Shown piece after piece: positions 34,804-44,861 of a stretch of 64,000 nt of DNA. The position numbers and the translations under genes are program-made. Below the pieces are notes generated by a model. That model saw only the letters and a list, made by a program, of their open reading frames with translations. It was not told the origin of the DNA and searched no databases. Numbering within the stretch: the stretch's first letter is position 1; each line of letters opens with the position of its first letter. The stretch is from an uncultured Porphyromonas sp. (GTDB lineage: Bacteria; Bacteroidota; Bacteroidia; Bacteroidales; Porphyromonadaceae), in contig CAKRMU010000004.1 of the NCBI GenBank assembly GCA_934364985.1, positions 62,001 through 126,000 on the forward strand, given 5' to 3'.

Positions 34804-37706
34804 TCTGTCATCTCCTTTCTTAGGTAAGGCGTAGTGTGTCCTTTGTCTTGACGAATCATCATTTCGGGTGTCCCAGAGAAGACAATATGCCCACCTCCAT
34901 CGCCACCTTCGGGTCCGATTTCTATGATATGGTCTGCAACTTTAACGACATCTAAGTTGTGCTCAATGACGACAACGGTATTGCCTTTATCTACAAGTCG
35001 TTGCAGGATATTCATGAGAACCCTTATGTCTTCAAAGTGAAGTCCCGTCGTCGGTTCGTCAAGGAAGTAGATAGTTTTACCCGTATCTCGTTTCATCAAT
35101 TCAGTGGCAAGCTTCACGCGTTGTGCCTCACCACCTGAGAGCGTATTGCTGGATTGTCCTAACTTGATATACCCTAAACCGACCTCCTGAATGGCTTTAA
35201 TCTTGCGGAGGATTAAGGGTTGTGCGTCAAAGAATTCTACGGCTGTATTGACCGTCATATCCAGTACATCGGCAATCGATTTACCCTTGTAACGCACTTC
35301 TAAAGTTTCTCTATTGTATCGTTTCCCTTTGCAATTCTCGCAAGGTACATACACATCTGGTAGGAAGTTCATTTCGATTTTCTTGTAACCATTGCCCTTA
35401 CATACTTCGCACCTTCCTCCCTTAACATTAAAGGAGAATCGCCCAGGTTTGTATGCACGGATTTTGCTTTCGGGCATTTCAACGAAGAGGTTTCGGATGT
35501 CGGTGAATATCCCTGTATAGGTCGCGGGGTTGCTTCTTGGGATCTTTCCAATGGGGGATTGGTCCACTTGCACTACCTTGTCTATGAATTCTATCCCTTC
35601 GATACTTGTGTAAGGTAAAGGCTCCTCTGATGACCGGTAAAAGTGCTTAGAGAGTGCAGGGTAGAGTGTATCATTGATGAAGGTAGATTTGCCACTCCCT
35701 GATACGCCTGTTATCAATACGAGTTTGCCGAGAGGTATCTCTAATGTCTCTCCTTTGAGGTTATTGCCTGTCGCTCCTATGAGTTTTAGGGAATGCCCAT
35801 TGCCTTTTCGTCTTTCAATAGGTATCTCTATCGCTTTTTCTCCTCGTAGGTATTGTGCGGTGAGAGTGTCGGCATTCTTCAACCCCTGTGGGGCACCTGC
35901 AAAGACTACGCGACCTCCTTTTCTGCCTGCTCCAGGTCCCATATCCACTATGTAGTCTGCGGAAAGCATCATATCCTTGTCGTGCTCAACTACGATGAGA
36001 GAATTGCCTTGATCGCGAAGCTGTTGCAGGGAATGAATCAGCCGAGTATTATCTCTCTGGTGAAGTCCAATACTGGGTTCGTCAAGAATATATAGTACAT
36101 TCACGAGCTTGCTCCCTAATTGTGTTGCTAAGCGAATGCGTTGCATCTCACCTCCTGATAGTGTGCCAGTAGCTCTATTAAGTGCGAGGTAATCGAGCCC
36201 CATTTCAAGCAAAAACTCCAGCCTTGTGATGATCTCCTTGACGATCTCTTTAGCAACAGCTGATTTCTTCGGCTCCACTTTACTGGGTACATTTTTCACC
36301 CAATCCAATAGCTTAGGTAGGCTCCACGAAGAGATTTCAGAGATATTATACCCATCGATTTTAAACGAAAGAGCTTGCGGATTTAACCTATTCCCATGAC
36401 ACGAAGGGCAGGTCGTAAAGCTACTAAATTGCTTAGCCCACTTACGGCTTTGTGCTGACTCGTCATCCTCTGCCAGCTTATCAATGTAGGCGACAAGCCC
36501 GTCGAACCCAAAAAGTCGCTCTACCTTCCCCGTTGCTTCCACTCGCCTCCTAAGCGGATAATTGGCTCCATTCATGATGTCGTCGATCACCTCCTCAGGT
36601 AAAGTATTAAAGGGGTCATTGATAGAGCATCCATGGTATTCGGTGATCGCTTCGAGTTGCTTAAAGATCATATTAGGTTTGTACTTCCCAATAGGGGCTA
36701 AGGCACCATGGCGGATAGATAGGCTGTCATCGGGGACAATTTTAGTCATATCGGGCGAAGGTACAGTGCCTATTCCTTTGCACTTAGGACAGGCCCCTTG
36801 AGGTGAGTTGAATGAGAATGTATGCGGAGCTGGTTCTTCAAAGCTCTCGCCTGTGGTGATATCCATCAGCTGCTGACTAAAGTAATAAGGCTTTTGCTCC
36901 TTTTCCCCTTTGCCGTCAGAGATGGGGTCCTGATTGTAGGATACTACCATAGCAATGCCCTTGCCTAATTTCAGGGTCGTCCGCAAAGCTTCTTGTAGTC
37001 GAGTTAGTCCTTCTGTCTGTACAATACCCTCACCATTCTCCCCTGAGGCGTCACAAGGTACCACTAACTTATCCACTAAAAGCTCAATACGATGGCTCTT
37101 GTACCTGCTCAAAGAAAGCCCTGGGGTAAGCTCAAGGCGTTCGCCATCTACCTGAACGTAGAGGTAACCTCGCTTTCGCATCTGCTCTAATAGCTCCCGA
37201 TAGTGTCCTTTACGATCTCTAACGAGGGGAGCATAGAGTACGATCCGTTCACCTGCAAATTGCTTTAAGATTTGCGACAATATCTGCTCTGATGTGTGGC
37301 TCTCCATAAGATTTCCACTTGCTGAGTAAGCACTGGCACAGCGAGCATAAAGTAGTCGAAAAAAATCATATACCTCGGTGGTCGTCCCCACGGTACTTCT
37401 TGGGTTACTCACCGTCCGCTTCTGCTCGATGGAAATGACCGGAGAAAGCCCCTTAATACTATCGACATCCGGACGCTCTAAGCTCCCTACAAAGCCACGA
37501 GCATACCCTGAAAAAGTCTCTAAATAGCGGCGATTGCCTTCGGCAAAGATAGTATCAAAGGCAAGGGATGATTTGCCACTTCCACTTAACCCTGTGACCA
37601 CAGAGAGTGTATGACGAGGCAAGGTCACTGAGACATTTTTGAGGTTATGCTCCCTGGCACCCTCTATAATCAACGAATCCCCTTTTACTATCTTATCTTT
37701 CTCCAT
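34800..37706 (-). CDS. uvrA: excinuclease ABC subunit A
   Basis: Damage-recognition ATPase of nucleotide excision repair. The start chosen (MEKDKIVKGDSLIIEG, 37706) gives 968 aa; an in-frame ATG at 37733 adds nine residues without homology. There are two ABC modules with Walker A GLSGSGKSSLAFDT and GVSGSGKSTFINDT, signatures LSGGEMQRI and LSGGEAQRV, and two zinc modules with CxxC pairs (CPKCKGIG, CPSCHGNR; CEVCKGNG, CENCKGKRY). It is the first gene of uvrA-uvrD, with a promoter at 37755-37762. Confidence 0.97.
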   Translation of the reverse strand: MEKDKIVKGDSLIIEGAREHNLKNVSVTLPRHTLSVVTGLSGSGKSSLAFDTIFAEGNRRYLETFSGYARGFVGSLERPDVDSIKGLSPVISIEQKRTVSNPRSTVGTTTEVYDFFRLLYARCASAYSASGNLMESHTSEQILSQILKQFAGERIVLYAPLVRDRKGHYRELLEQMRKRGYLYVQVDGERLELTPGLSLSRYKSHRIELLVDKLVVPCDASGENGEGIVQTEGLTRLQEALRTTLKLGKGIAMVVSYNQDPISDGKGEKEQKPYYFSQQLMDITTGESFEEPAPHTFSFNSPQGACPKCKGIGTVPSPDMTKIVPDDSLSIRHGALAPIGKYKPNMIFKQLEAITEYHGCSINDPFNTLPEEVIDDIMNGANYPLRRRVEATGKVERLFGFDGLVAYIDKLAEDDESAQSRKWAKQFSSFTTCPSCHGNRLNPQALSFKIDGYNISEISSWSLPKLLDWVKNVPSKVEPKKSAVAKEIVKEIITRLEFLLEMGLDYLALNRATGTLSGGEMQRIRLATQLGSKLVNVLYILDEPSIGLHQRDNTRLIHSLQQLRDQGNSLIVVEHDKDMMLSADYIVDMGPGAGRKGGRVVFAGAPQGLKNADTLTAQYLRGEKAIEIPIERRKGNGHSLKLIGATGNNLKGETLEIPLGKLVLITGVSGSGKSTFINDTLYPALSKHFYRSSEEPLPYTSIEGIEFIDKVVQVDQSPIGKIPRSNPATYTGIFTDIRNLFVEMPESKIRAYKPGRFSFNVKGGRCEVCKGNGYKKIEMNFLPDVYVPCENCKGKRYNRETLEVRYKGKSIADVLDMTVNTAVEFFDAQPLILRKIKAIQEVGLGYIKLGQSSNTLSGGEAQRVKLATELMKRDTGKTIYFLDEPTTGLHFEDIRVLMNILQRLVDKGNTVVVIEHNLDVVKVADHIIEIGPEGGDGGGHIVFSGTPEMMIRQDKGHTTPYLRKEMTE

Positions 37707-37754
37707 TCCTATTCTCCATCTATGAGAGACCACATTAAGATCTCAATTGACTAA

Positions 37755-37762
37755 CAAAGGTA
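37755..37762 (-). promoter_or_regulatory. -7 promoter element for uvrA-uvrD
   Basis: Minus strand reads TACCTTTG, 49 bp upstream of the uvrA start at 37706. No LexA-like palindrome was recognised nearby. Confidence 0.65.
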
Positions 37763-37947
37763 ACCATAATTGAGCGAATAGCGTAGGTCCCCATTCTCTA
37801 AAAGCTCCCATATAGGTTGGGCATTACATTAAGTATGGGTGCGATTTCGCTATGGGAAATTTGCTGATTAATGGATAATTAAGTCTACGATCACCAACAT
37901 CTTTTCTCTCCACTCGGTAAATACTGATGACGAAGGTCACACAAACT

Positions 37948-38032
37948 GATACCCTGTATTCGCCACGACAAATATAGGGTATATGGCTCGGCTAATATCA
38001 GGTATTCGCTGAGGCGTATTTAGGGAATCCAC
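37948..38032. repeat. 23-bp repeat array 7
   Basis: Units start at 37948, 37971, 37994 and 38017. Cores are GATACCCTGTATT, AATATAGGGTATA, AATATCAGGTATT and TATTTAGGGAATC. Units 1 and 2 can pair over about 12 bp with one G-T wobble. It lies in the divergent uvrA-kdsB gap (37707-38244); the rest holds only the two promoters. Confidence 0.92.
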
Positions 38033-38189
38033 TTTTGATAAGTAATATATATTGGTTTACAGGGAGTTATAGTAGTGATTCCATCGTGTGACAAAGCGAT
38101 ACCAATTACTCCCAATGCACCGAGAAATAAGTATGCACAAGAAGTAGACCCAGTCAATGGTCGGAAGTGGGTTCATCCACCATGGGCGA

Positions 38190-38220
38190 TTGGAAAATTG
38201 TCCATAAGTTGGTATATTTG
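38190..38220 (+). promoter_or_regulatory. promoter for kdsB-dnaG
   Basis: TTGG at 38190-38193, a 19-bp spacer and TATATTTG at 38213-38220. The leader to ATG 38245 is about 18 nt. Confidence 0.65.
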
Positions 38221-38244
38221 CCCTATATAAATTAGAGAGTGTAT

Positions 38245-39015
38245 ATGGATTTAGATAGAGTGTTGGCGGTCATCCCTGCACGTTATGCCTCCAGTCGGCT
38301 ACCAGGTAAACCACTATTGAAGATAGGAGATTGGAGTATGATTCGGCACGTTTATGAGCGTGTCCGTCAGCTAATGCCTCATGTAGTGGTGGCTACGGAT
38401 GACGAACGCATTCTTTCCGAGGTCACAAGCTTTGGGGGGTGTGCTGTCATGACTTCTACGCATCATAAAAGTGGCACAGACAGAGTGCGTGAAGCCCTTG
38501 ATATTATGGAGAAAGAAAACGGGGCTAAGTACGATCTCGTTATCAACGTCCAGGGGGATGAACCCTTTGTGTCGCACGGACACCTCACTTTGCTTATTGA
38601 GGCCTTTAAGGACGACAGAGTAGATATTGCGACCTTGGTGCATCCATTTCCTTTTGGTGTTACTTCAGATGAATTGGCAAACCCTAATCAGGTGAAAGTG
38701 GTACGCTCATCCATGGGGCGTGCCCTATACTTTAGCCGCTCCGTTATCCCTTATGAGCGCAATAAAACTGAGATGATCTATTATAAGCATATCGGGTTGT
38801 ACGCTTATAGAAGCCATGTATTGCGAGAGCTTACGGAGCTTCCTATTAACATTTTAGAGACGACTGAGGGGCTTGAGCAACTTCGATGGTTAGATGCGGG
38901 CTATGCCATTCAGACACAAGTGACACACGAAGTCTCTATCGGCATCGATACTATTGAGGATTTGGAAGTAGCGAGAGCGTATTTTGATAGTCTTTCGTGT
39001 AAGTACCATGATTGA
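38245..39015 (+). CDS. kdsB: 3-deoxy-manno-octulosonate cytidylyltransferase
   Basis: Activates Kdo as CMP-Kdo for attachment to lipid A. From ATG 38245 the protein has 256 aa; a GTG at 38239 would add two residues. Motifs are IPARYASSRLPGKPL at the N-terminus, VVATDDERI, NVQGDEPFV and QLRWLDAGY. The stop overlaps the dnaG start by 8 bp, an unusual partner for a lipopolysaccharide gene. Confidence 0.95.
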   Translation: MDLDRVLAVIPARYASSRLPGKPLLKIGDWSMIRHVYERVRQLMPHVVVATDDERILSEVTSFGGCAVMTSTHHKSGTDRVREALDIMEKENGAKYDLVINVQGDEPFVSHGHLTLLIEAFKDDRVDIATLVHPFPFGVTSDELANPNQVKVVRSSMGRALYFSRSVIPYERNKTEMIYYKHIGLYAYRSHVLRELTELPINILETTEGLEQLRWLDAGYAIQTQVTHEVSIGIDTIEDLEVARAYFDSLSCKYHD

Positions 39016-41032
39016 CGAACGTACGGTTAATATCATCTTAGATCGGGCAGACATCGTCGATGTCGTGGGCGACTTCCTAACACTTCATAAGCAAGGGAAG
39101 GATTTCGTTGCCCTATGCCCATTCCACAATGATCGTACCCCTTCGCTCCATATTTCCCCCAGTAAAAATATTTGTAAGTGCTTTGTTTGCAATGGAGGTG
39201 GCTCACCCATCTCTTTTTTAATGAAGCATGAAAACCTTACCTTTCCCGAAGCCATAAAATACTTAGGTAGGAAGTATGGCATTGAGGTGGTCGAGAAAGA
39301 ACTTACCCCAGAGCAGCTGGAGCGAAAGTCACAACGGGAAAAACTTATCAATGCCAATGCTTTTGCCCGCGACGAATTTATCAACGCCATGCATCAGGAA
39401 GCCGAGGGAAGGCGAGTAGCGTTATCCTATTTTCGTGAGCGTGGACTTACGGATGACACTATAAAGAATTTTGAATTGGGGTATTCTCCAAGTAACTGGA
39501 CTTATTTAGTCGAGAGAGCAAAGGAGAAAGGCATAGAGTTAGAGACATTAGAGCAATTAGGGCTCATCGTCAAGTCATCAAAGGGAGATTACGTAGATAG
39601 GTATCGCGAACGCGTTATTTTCCCTATACATAGTATCAGTGGCAATGTCGTAGGCTTCGGCGGACGTATCCTCAAAAAAAATGATAAGGTAGGCAAATAT
39701 ATCAATAGCCCGTCTTCTGACTTGTACGACAAGAGTAACGAACTCTATGGGTTGTATTTCAGCAAAAAATATATCTCTGAGGAGGATAAATGCTTGGTAT
39801 TAGAGGGGTACATGGACGTCCTCTCAATGTACCAAAGCGGGGTCAGAAACGTAGTGGCAAGCTCGGGAACTGCCCTCACCCCAATGCAGGTAATACACAT
39901 CAAGAGATTGACAAAGAATATCACGCTCCTCTTTGATGCCGATAGTGCGGGTGTCAAAGCGGCACTTAGGGGGCTTGATATATGCCTTGAGCAAGACCTT
40001 AAAGTGAGCGTCCTGCTTTTGCCTGACGGCGAAGATCCGGACTCTTTTGCTCAAAGCCATAGCCTTGAAGATGTACAAACGTACATCAAAGAGCATGAGG
40101 AAGACGGACTCTTTTTTAAGCTTCGCATGCTCGTGAGTGAGTACGGGACAGACCCTCAAGGGCAAGCCTCCGTGATCGAAGAACTTGCACAATCACTGGC
40201 TTATATCAACGAACAAATCACTTTAGAGCTATATCTGAGTGCTATAAGTAGCCAAATGGATATCTCTAAAGACGCTCTCGGATTGCGGGTTAAGGAGATC
40301 AAACGAGAGCGTACTTCAGCAATAAAAAGAGAACAATATCGCGATCAACAACGACAACAAGAGGATGAATCCCTCACCAATTTATCCACAAAAGCTCCAA
40401 ATAGTGTTGCTCCTATTGCTGAGAAATATCACAAGTCAAAAGACCCTTTTGCACCATACGAAGGTGTTATTATTCAAGATCTGATAGACTATGGTACGAC
40501 ATTCTTCCCCAATTATACCACAGTCTCTGGTAACGAAGGTGTCACTGGAATCGAGCTAATTGCCGATGCGACTAAAGATTTGCGTAGCATAAAGGAGGGA
40601 TTAAGTGATAAATTTGTCAGCGTATTGGACCATCTTCTTAGTGAGCATGAGCATAATCCAGACCTCAAAGTTAGCACAGTCCTCACTCGCTTAGGCGATG
40701 ATGAGATACTTTTTTTCGCCGATAATTACCTCCTCGATAAGTACCATCTAAGCCCTTTGCATTCAAAATATCTCGAGGAGATGGCACAGGAAAGTGAGCT
40801 GACGAAGTTATTGATGCGAGACATTTTATCCCTAAAGTTATATCAGCTTCAGTGCAATGTTGCAGAGACGTTGAGGCAAATTGACGAACATGATAAAAAC
40901 GATGAGGAGGGAATGAATGAGCTATTAGAGCATCTTACTTTCCTAAATAAGGCTAAGTGTGAAGCCAGTAAAATGCTCGGGGATAGAGTCCTTACGTCAA
41001 AAGATTTATTGGATATAAAGAATTATAAATAG
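39008..41032 (+). CDS. dnaG: DNA primase DnaG
   Basis: Makes RNA primers for replication. From ATG 39008 (MIDERTVNIILDRADIV) it has 674 aa; an upstream in-frame ATG at 38984 lies inside kdsB and is less likely. The N-terminal CHC2 zinc finger is CPFHNDRTPS then CKCFVCNGGG, and the Toprim domain has LVLEGYMDVLS and FDADSAGVKA. The C-terminal part (DnaB-binding) is poorly conserved, as usual. It overlaps kdsB by 8 bp. Confidence 0.96.
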   Translation: MIDERTVNIILDRADIVDVVGDFLTLHKQGKDFVALCPFHNDRTPSLHISPSKNICKCFVCNGGGSPISFLMKHENLTFPEAIKYLGRKYGIEVVEKELTPEQLERKSQREKLINANAFARDEFINAMHQEAEGRRVALSYFRERGLTDDTIKNFELGYSPSNWTYLVERAKEKGIELETLEQLGLIVKSSKGDYVDRYRERVIFPIHSISGNVVGFGGRILKKNDKVGKYINSPSSDLYDKSNELYGLYFSKKYISEEDKCLVLEGYMDVLSMYQSGVRNVVASSGTALTPMQVIHIKRLTKNITLLFDADSAGVKAALRGLDICLEQDLKVSVLLLPDGEDPDSFAQSHSLEDVQTYIKEHEEDGLFFKLRMLVSEYGTDPQGQASVIEELAQSLAYINEQITLELYLSAISSQMDISKDALGLRVKEIKRERTSAIKREQYRDQQRQQEDESLTNLSTKAPNSVAPIAEKYHKSKDPFAPYEGVIIQDLIDYGTTFFPNYTTVSGNEGVTGIELIADATKDLRSIKEGLSDKFVSVLDHLLSEHEHNPDLKVSTVLTRLGDDEILFFADNYLLDKYHLSPLHSKYLEEMAQESELTKLLMRDILSLKLYQLQCNVAETLRQIDEHDKNDEEGMNELLEHLTFLNKAKCEASKMLGDRVLTSKDLLDIKNYK

Positions 41033-41056
41033 TTGAATTAATCAATACATAAAGTA

Positions 41057-42031
41057 ATGTCGGATAACGTTGTAGAGGTGATAGACGTAGTCAAGGATTA
41101 CGATAAGCACAGAGCTTTAGATCACGTTAGCATGAACGTACCTGCGGGTAAAGTCTACGGATTATTAGGGCCTAATGGTGCAGGTAAAACCACATTAATC
41201 AGGATCTTAAATCGTATTACTGCTCCAGATAGTGGGCAAGTTATCTTTGAGGGGCATCCATTTAGGAGGGACGACCTGGAGAATATCGGTTATCTCCCAG
41301 AGGAAAGAGGTTTGTACAAAAAGATGAAAGTCGGAGATCAAGCTATCTATCTCGCTCAGCTCAAAGGTCTGAGTCGAGAGAAAGCTAAGCAGATACTTGA
41401 GGAGTGGTTTGAGCGGTTTGACATCCTCCCTTGGTGGAATAAAAAGGTGGAGGAATTATCAAAAGGAATGGCTCAAAAGGTGCAATTTATCTGTACTGTA
41501 ATGCATCGTCCAAAGCTCTTAATATTCGATGAGCCGTTTAGCGGTTTTGACCCTATTAATGCGGAGATACTCAAGAATGAGATGCTCAGATTGAAGCACG
41601 AAGGGCATAGTATTATCTTCTCTACGCACAATATGCAGAGTGTAGAAGAGCTGTGCGATCATATTTCTCTCATCAATCGAAGTCACGTGGTCCTTGAGGG
41701 CGATGTGCAGATGGTCAAGCAAGCTTATAGGGGTAACACCTATCGCTTTGTCTTTGATAACACAGCTAAAGTCCCCCAAAATGTGGCAGAGAGATACCAT
41801 ATCGTTTCACATGAGGAGGACAAATACGGCAGGAGCGAAGTCGTTATCGAAAACATCAATAAGTTACCATCTCGTGACATCGTTTCGGAATGGAACACCT
41901 GTGGTAACCTCATAAAGTTTGAAGAGGTTATCCCCAATATGCACGAGATTTTTTTGGATGTCGTTCGAAAAACCGGGCAAGTTAATGGCTACGAACAGAG
42001 CGAAAAGGAGAGTCAAGAACTAAAGAAATAA
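41057..42031 (+). CDS. ABC transporter ATP-binding protein, NatA-like
   Basis: ATPase of an ABC-2 exporter. The 324-aa protein has Walker A LLGPNGAGKTT, signature LSKGMAQKVQ, Walker B LLIFDEPFSGFDP and the H-loop FSTHNMQS, followed by a ~90-aa C-terminal extension common to NatA-like proteins. It is 24 bp after dnaG and 12 bp before its permease. The family exports sodium or small compounds; the substrate is not evident. Confidence 0.9.
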   Translation: MSDNVVEVIDVVKDYDKHRALDHVSMNVPAGKVYGLLGPNGAGKTTLIRILNRITAPDSGQVIFEGHPFRRDDLENIGYLPEERGLYKKMKVGDQAIYLAQLKGLSREKAKQILEEWFERFDILPWWNKKVEELSKGMAQKVQFICTVMHRPKLLIFDEPFSGFDPINAEILKNEMLRLKHEGHSIIFSTHNMQSVEELCDHISLINRSHVVLEGDVQMVKQAYRGNTYRFVFDNTAKVPQNVAERYHIVSHEEDKYGRSEVVIENINKLPSRDIVSEWNTCGNLIKFEEVIPNMHEIFLDVVRKTGQVNGYEQSEKESQELKK

Positions 42032-42043
42032 AGGGAGATAAGT

Positions 42044-43354
42044 ATGAATAAGTTTTGGATAGTAATGCGGAGGGAATACAATGTGAAGGTCAAAAAGAAG
42101 TCCTTTATTCTCCTCACCATATTGGCTCCGGTGATAGGTCTCTTACTGATCGTGGTGCCTCTATACCTTGCGATGAATGCCAAAGATTCTTCAGAGAAAA
42201 AAGTGATGGTCATCGATGAGACTAATAAGTATATTTCGTATCTACACAATAACTCAGAAGAGGGCTTTGTCTTTGTTCCCTCTGACGTTGATATAGCTGA
42301 GGCACGAAAGAATGCCGATGACTCGGTATATGCTTATCTACTTATCACTGATGATCTTCTGAATGATCCTAGTGCCATAACCCTTTTTAGCCACAAGACC
42401 ATTCCACCAACCCTTAAAGACCAGATCGTTAGTGATATAGAGCCAGAGCTTAGAAACGAAAAGATTAATAGCTACGACATCCCAGAGCTCCATAAGATCA
42501 TTGATGATAGCAAAGTCTCTATCTCAGTGGGCGAAGTGCAGTGGAGCAAAGACGGAAAAGAGCTAACCAGTTCTTCTGACTTCGCTATGGTTGTAGGTCA
42601 ACTGTTTAATTTCGTCTTATTTTTCTTCGTTATCGCCTATGGCAGTATGGTGATGGCGAGTGTGCAGGAGGAGAAAAAGAATAGGATCGTAGAGATAATC
42701 GCTTCTTCCGTAAAGCCTACAACGCTTCTATTTGCTAAGATGGTAGCGATTGCACTTGTAGGGTTAACGCAACTCGGGATTTGGGTCATACTCTTCCTTT
42801 TAGGGTTCTTTATCGTCCAAGTGACATTCCTAAGTAGTGTCACGCTTGATATGGCTCAGTTGTCTCAAAATGCCATTTCTTCTGGCATGGATCCAGAGAT
42901 GATACAAGACATAATGGGTCCCTTAGAGTCATTTGATTTTGCTGGAATCATCATTGCATTTATTTTCTATTTTATCTGTGCATACTTCTCATTTGCGTCG
43001 ATTTACGCGGCCATGGGAGCTGCTTTTGATAGCGATGAGGATATTAGTCAGATGAGTATGCCCATCACCTTCATCTTTATGTTTGCCTTTTATGCGGCAT
43101 TCTATTCTGCCAAGAATCCTAATGGTCCATTGGCATTGTGGTGCTCCTTTATACCATTTGTCTCACCTAATGTGATGATGGTCCGTTTGCCTTTCGATCC
43201 TCCTGTGTGGCAGATTGTCCTCTCAGCTATTATTATGCTCCTCTTTACGTTGTTTTTTGTGTGGGCATCAGCCAAAGTCTTTAGAGTCGGGCTCCTAATG
43301 TATGGCAAGAAACCATCGCTAAAAGAGATGGCGAAGTGGGTGAAGTACAATTGA
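42044..43354 (+). CDS. ABC-2 type permease, NatB-like
   Basis: Membrane partner of the preceding ATPase. The 436-aa protein has one N-terminal helix (about 22-46), a periplasmic domain (about 50-185), then about five to six helices ending at about 415. The segment SVQEEKKNRIVEIIASSVKP is the conserved ABC-2/NatB signature. No third component is present. Confidence 0.88.
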   Translation: MNKFWIVMRREYNVKVKKKSFILLTILAPVIGLLLIVVPLYLAMNAKDSSEKKVMVIDETNKYISYLHNNSEEGFVFVPSDVDIAEARKNADDSVYAYLLITDDLLNDPSAITLFSHKTIPPTLKDQIVSDIEPELRNEKINSYDIPELHKIIDDSKVSISVGEVQWSKDGKELTSSSDFAMVVGQLFNFVLFFFVIAYGSMVMASVQEEKKNRIVEIIASSVKPTTLLFAKMVAIALVGLTQLGIWVILFLLGFFIVQVTFLSSVTLDMAQLSQNAISSGMDPEMIQDIMGPLESFDFAGIIIAFIFYFICAYFSFASIYAAMGAAFDSDEDISQMSMPITFIFMFAFYAAFYSAKNPNGPLALWCSFIPFVSPNVMMVRLPFDPPVWQIVLSAIIMLLFTLFFVWASAKVFRVGLLMYGKKPSLKEMAKWVKYN

Positions 43355-43512
43355 TACGTCCAAAAGTTTTAATGGTGACGACAGCTAAATTAAGCTGTGG
43401 AACTATCTAGGGTGTAGCGAAAGAGGATAGGAAGTGTAGGTATTTATACTAATATATTGATAATCAGAATTCAGTGACATCCTTGTTGATAGGTTAATAA
43501 TGTACTTGAACG

Positions 43513-43604
43513 GATACTGGGAATTAGCTTTGACGAATATAGGGAATTCGTTGAGGCGTATTCCCAGTATCTTTTCAGGCTAATACCCTATTCCCATTTT
43601 TGCG
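43513..43604. repeat. 23-bp repeat array 8
   Basis: Units start at 43513, 43536, 43559 and 43582. Cores are GATACTGGGAATT, AATATAGGGAATT, TATTCCCAGTATC and AATACCCTATTCC. GATACTGGGAAT (43513-43524) is a perfect inverted repeat of 43560-43571. The array ends about 40 bp before the prfB promoter. The remaining part of the gap 43355-43714 shows nothing else. Confidence 0.92.
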
Positions 43605-43643
43605 AGGTCACTATTTAGTTTCAGAGATTTGCATAATAATTGG

Positions 43644-43651
43644 TACCTTTG
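43644..43651 (+). promoter_or_regulatory. -7 promoter element for prfB-efp
   Basis: TACCTTTG, 63 bp upstream of the prfB ATG. A -33 TTTG at standard spacing is not present; TTTC at about 43620 is the nearest. Confidence 0.6.
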
Positions 43652-43714
43652 CCTTGATACTGTTGTGCCTTCTTGTGGCACTACGATGTTTAATATATCA
43701 TAAGGCAATACCGA

Positions 43715-44825
43715 ATGATAACAGCAGACCAATTACAGAGTGTATTGGAGCGCCGAGATGCGCTGAGGGGGTATCTTTGACATCGATAATAAGGAGATAC
43801 AGCTAAAAGAAGAGGAGTTAAGGACGCAGGATCCCCATTTTTGGGATGACCCCACTAAAGCACAAAGCCAGATGAAAGTGGTGCAGGGGTTGAAGCACTG
43901 GATAGATGACTACCATGAGGTAGATACTCTCTCTGAGGAGCTATCACTGGCTTTTCAGTACATTAAGGAGGAACTGGTAACGGAGGAGGAGGTAGACAGT
44001 CTCTATGCTAAGGTCATAAATAAGTTAGAGGATGTCGAGCTTCGCAATATGCTTAGAGCAGAGGAGGATAAGCTGGGAGCCGTATTAAAGATCAATTCCG
44101 GTGCAGGGGGTACAGAGAGTCAAGACTGGGCTTCGATGCTTGTCCGTATGTATGCACGTTGGTGTGAAAACCAAGGCTATAAGGTAACCATAACTAATTG
44201 GCAGGACGGTGATGATGCAGGTATAAAGACCGCCACATTGCAGGTCGAAGGCGATATGGCTTATGGGTTTTTGAAAAGCGAGAATGGTGTACATCGCCTT
44301 GTCCGTGTATCGCCCTACAATGCTCAGGGTAAGCGAATGACCTCTTTTGCTTCAGTATTTGTTGTGCCATTAGTTGATGACACCATAGAGGTGGAGATCA
44401 ATCCAGCCAATGTTACTTGGGAGACATTCCGTTCGGGTGGAGCTGGAGGACAGAATGTCAATAAGGTAGAAACCGGGGTGCGCTTGAGGTATATGTACAC
44501 TGATCCGGAGACTGGGGAAACGGAGGAAATACTCATAGAGAATACCGAGACAAGAAGCCAATTAGATAACCGCGAAAATGCTAAACGATTGTTGCGAAGT
44601 CAGCTTTACGACAAAGAGATTCAGAGACGTAATAAAGCCAAAGCGGCGATCGAAGGCAGTAAGAAAAAGATAGAATGGGGGTCTCAAATCCGTAGCTATG
44701 TTTTTGATGATAGGAGGGTAAAGGATCATCGTACTAACTATCAAACCTCTGACGTAGATGGGGTAATGGATGGTAAGATTAGCCCATTTATCAAAGCTTA
44801 TCTTATGGAGTTTGGGGGTGAATAA
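43715..44825 (+). CDS. prfB: peptide chain release factor 2, with programmed +1 frameshift
   Basis: Terminates translation at UGA and UAA. The first 21 codons (from ATG 43715) end at CTT-TGA (43775-43780). Reading continues in the +1 frame from GAC at 43779, giving 369 aa. The site AGG-GGG-TAT-CTT-TGA-C (43766-43781) matches the classical RF2 autoregulatory frameshift: an internal Shine-Dalgarno-like AGGGGG, a slippery CTT and the RF2-specific stop TGA followed by C. The GGQ motif is intact in SGGAGGQNVNKVETG. Translation from an internal ATG at 43872 alone would lose the N-terminal domain. efp follows after 36 bp. Confidence 0.96.
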
Positions 44826-44861
44826 TCAAGATATTAATAACGCAAAAGAATAATTATAGAG

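Noticed and set aside
43382..43402. ACAGCT/AGCTGT hairpin after the NatB-like gene as a terminator
   Set aside because: Only 6 bp of AT-rich stem and no T run.
43778..43780. prfB as a pseudogene with an early stop
   Set aside because: The TGA lies in the exact RF2 programmed frameshift context and the downstream frame is intact.
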